The notes below the pieces were generated by a model. It did not search any database. It was given only the letters and a program-made list of their open reading frames with translations, and had not been told where the DNA came from. From contig OY978525.1 of NCBI GenBank assembly GCA_963854835.1, positions 22,715,253 through 22,779,252 of the forward strand: a DNA stretch of 64,000 bases, given 5' to 3'. Below, in pieces: positions 62,949-64,000 of the stretch (within the stretch, counting starts at the first letter, position 1; every line of letters begins with the position of its first letter). This DNA comes from Megamerina dolium. Taxonomy: Eukaryota > Arthropoda > Insecta > Diptera > Megamerinidae. The position numbers and the translations under genes were made by a program.

Positions 62949-64000
62949 GTCGTGGAATGACATTAAGAGGAAAGTCGATTTGCAACTTCCAAGATTCTTG
63001 AGTTCTGTAAATACAGATTAAATTATGATGGAAGACATAATGTCCTGATGCTAATAATTTTGAAAGTATTTCACTCTAAAAAAAAAAACACCCTTTACAA
63101 TAGCAATTTCATAAATCAATTCAAATATCACTTATTTTGAAATTAATTTCCCTACAAAATCTTATTCAAGAACGTGCCCGAGCATTTAGTTAATGTATTT
63201 GTACGTACCAACATACAATGCCTATTCGTATTCTATTTGTACATATTTATCTACTCTTAATTAAGATGTGTATTATTATTATCATTATTATTATTATTAT
63301 TATATATATTATTATTTTATTATTATGTATTTAACAGAGTGAGTGCGTACTAGAGCTCAGCGCGATTAGGTAAAAATGCACCCATGTAAGCTTCGCACAG
63401 CACGATGCGTATGAATACGTTATAATAACTGTAAATTTGGCATCGTCTTATCATATATCGTCAATATCTTATACGTAAAAAGAAGTAAAATCGTTTGGTT
63501 CCTATTGCTTGACTTCTTTTTCACACGAAAATTTGTGTGAAAAAGTTTTTGACGATACGACACATAACCCTCATGGCAATTATTTCTCGTGACGTTGCGA
63601 GTAGTAGTCACGATATAGCGATAATTATTCAAAAATGCATAAACGAATAAACGAATATATCGCGACATAGTAACCATGAGTATTTGTACTCAACTCCTAC
63701 GATACAGTAGTTAATCGTGCTGGACTCTAGTGTATACATGATGAAGAGGTTATACTTGAGTACTTTTCAGACATGCTTAAACATCTTGCTTGAAAGTCCA
63801 TACATAAATTTGTGTGGTCGTAACTTACCGTATATTCTTGTTGTAGTATACACAGTTGACAGAATTTTACCCGTCGTTTGTTATCTACCATAAATCGTCC
63901 ACTTTGTTTTGATTTATATTCCTTCTCACATAAAAAAATAATTGACCACACAGAGAGATAGTGTATGGGATATTATTACCTGATCAAAATAATTTAATAA
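62949..64000. other. Non-coding stretch with (ATT)n and hairpins
   Basis: It holds a (TTA)n run at about 63270-63327 and an 11-bp perfect hairpin, CTTTTTCACAC/GTGTGAAAAAG (63516-63545). The segment 63330-63720 is richer in CG dinucleotides than its surroundings. No gene is recognised. Confidence 0.5.

Overview
This window reads as non-coding DNA from a higher fly (Diptera, Brachycera), probably a tephritid fruit fly. The reasons are its strong A+T bias, long (TA)n tracts, recurring short motifs such as TACTCGTATA and CATACATATGTA, and its transposons. The three best-preserved transposons carry a DD41D catalytic spacing, the hallmark of the rosa group of mariner-like elements first described from the tephritid Ceratitis rosa. 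The organism call is inference. I found no host protein-coding exon, tRNA gene or rRNA gene that I can defend. Every convincing coding signal belongs to a mobile element. The window could be intergenic DNA or the inside of a very long intron.

Layout. 1-241: cut-off end of a TIR repeat with an internal (GTCC)n block; 1212-1574: tRNA-derived SINE, followed by a (TA)n tract; 3832-4076: two decayed SINE pieces; 4181-4930: 380-bp-period tandem duplication; 5554-5702: (CTA)n. 6985-9775 is an insertion cluster: SINE, a 901-bp TIR element flanked by TTAA, and rosa copy A. 12845-13020: decayed copy of the (GTCC)n repeat. 13712-15016: rosa copy B (minus). 20340-21190 and 24113-24500: two internally deleted relics of a second rosa-like family, with a SINE at 22390-22749 and a long (TA)n between them. 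28990-30063: a broken mariner whose two non-overlapping parts lie on opposite strands around an A/T palindromic tract. 30621-31655: full-length (GTCC)n TIR repeat. 36628-36992: SINE. 41202-41334: 30-bp minisatellite. 47128-48584 and 49639-50448: two 5'-truncated RTE-type LINE copies in opposite orientation, both with clear target-site duplications. 53325-53480: decayed (GTCC)n repeat; 53599-53727: (TA)n; 53857-54230: perfect 179-bp direct duplication. 57179-58424: rosa copy C (minus). 62724-62945: probable LINE RNase H relic beside a strong hairpin. The stretches between are A+T-rich and without recognisable genes.

How the parts relate. Four SINE copies keep precise target-site duplications and A/T-rich tails, as expected of RNA-mediated insertion by a LINE partner; the partner is not identifiable here. 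The rosa copies keep matching 31-bp terminal inverted repeats and TA flanks, but every transposase is broken. B and C share one premature stop that A lacks, which suggests a defective lineage mobilised in trans. No undescribed functional system could be demonstrated. The most unusual observations are the shared-stop rosa lineage, the inverted mariner, the TTAA-flanked 901-bp element, the RTE pair whose target sites continue the element's tail repeat, and several hairpin-forming segments.
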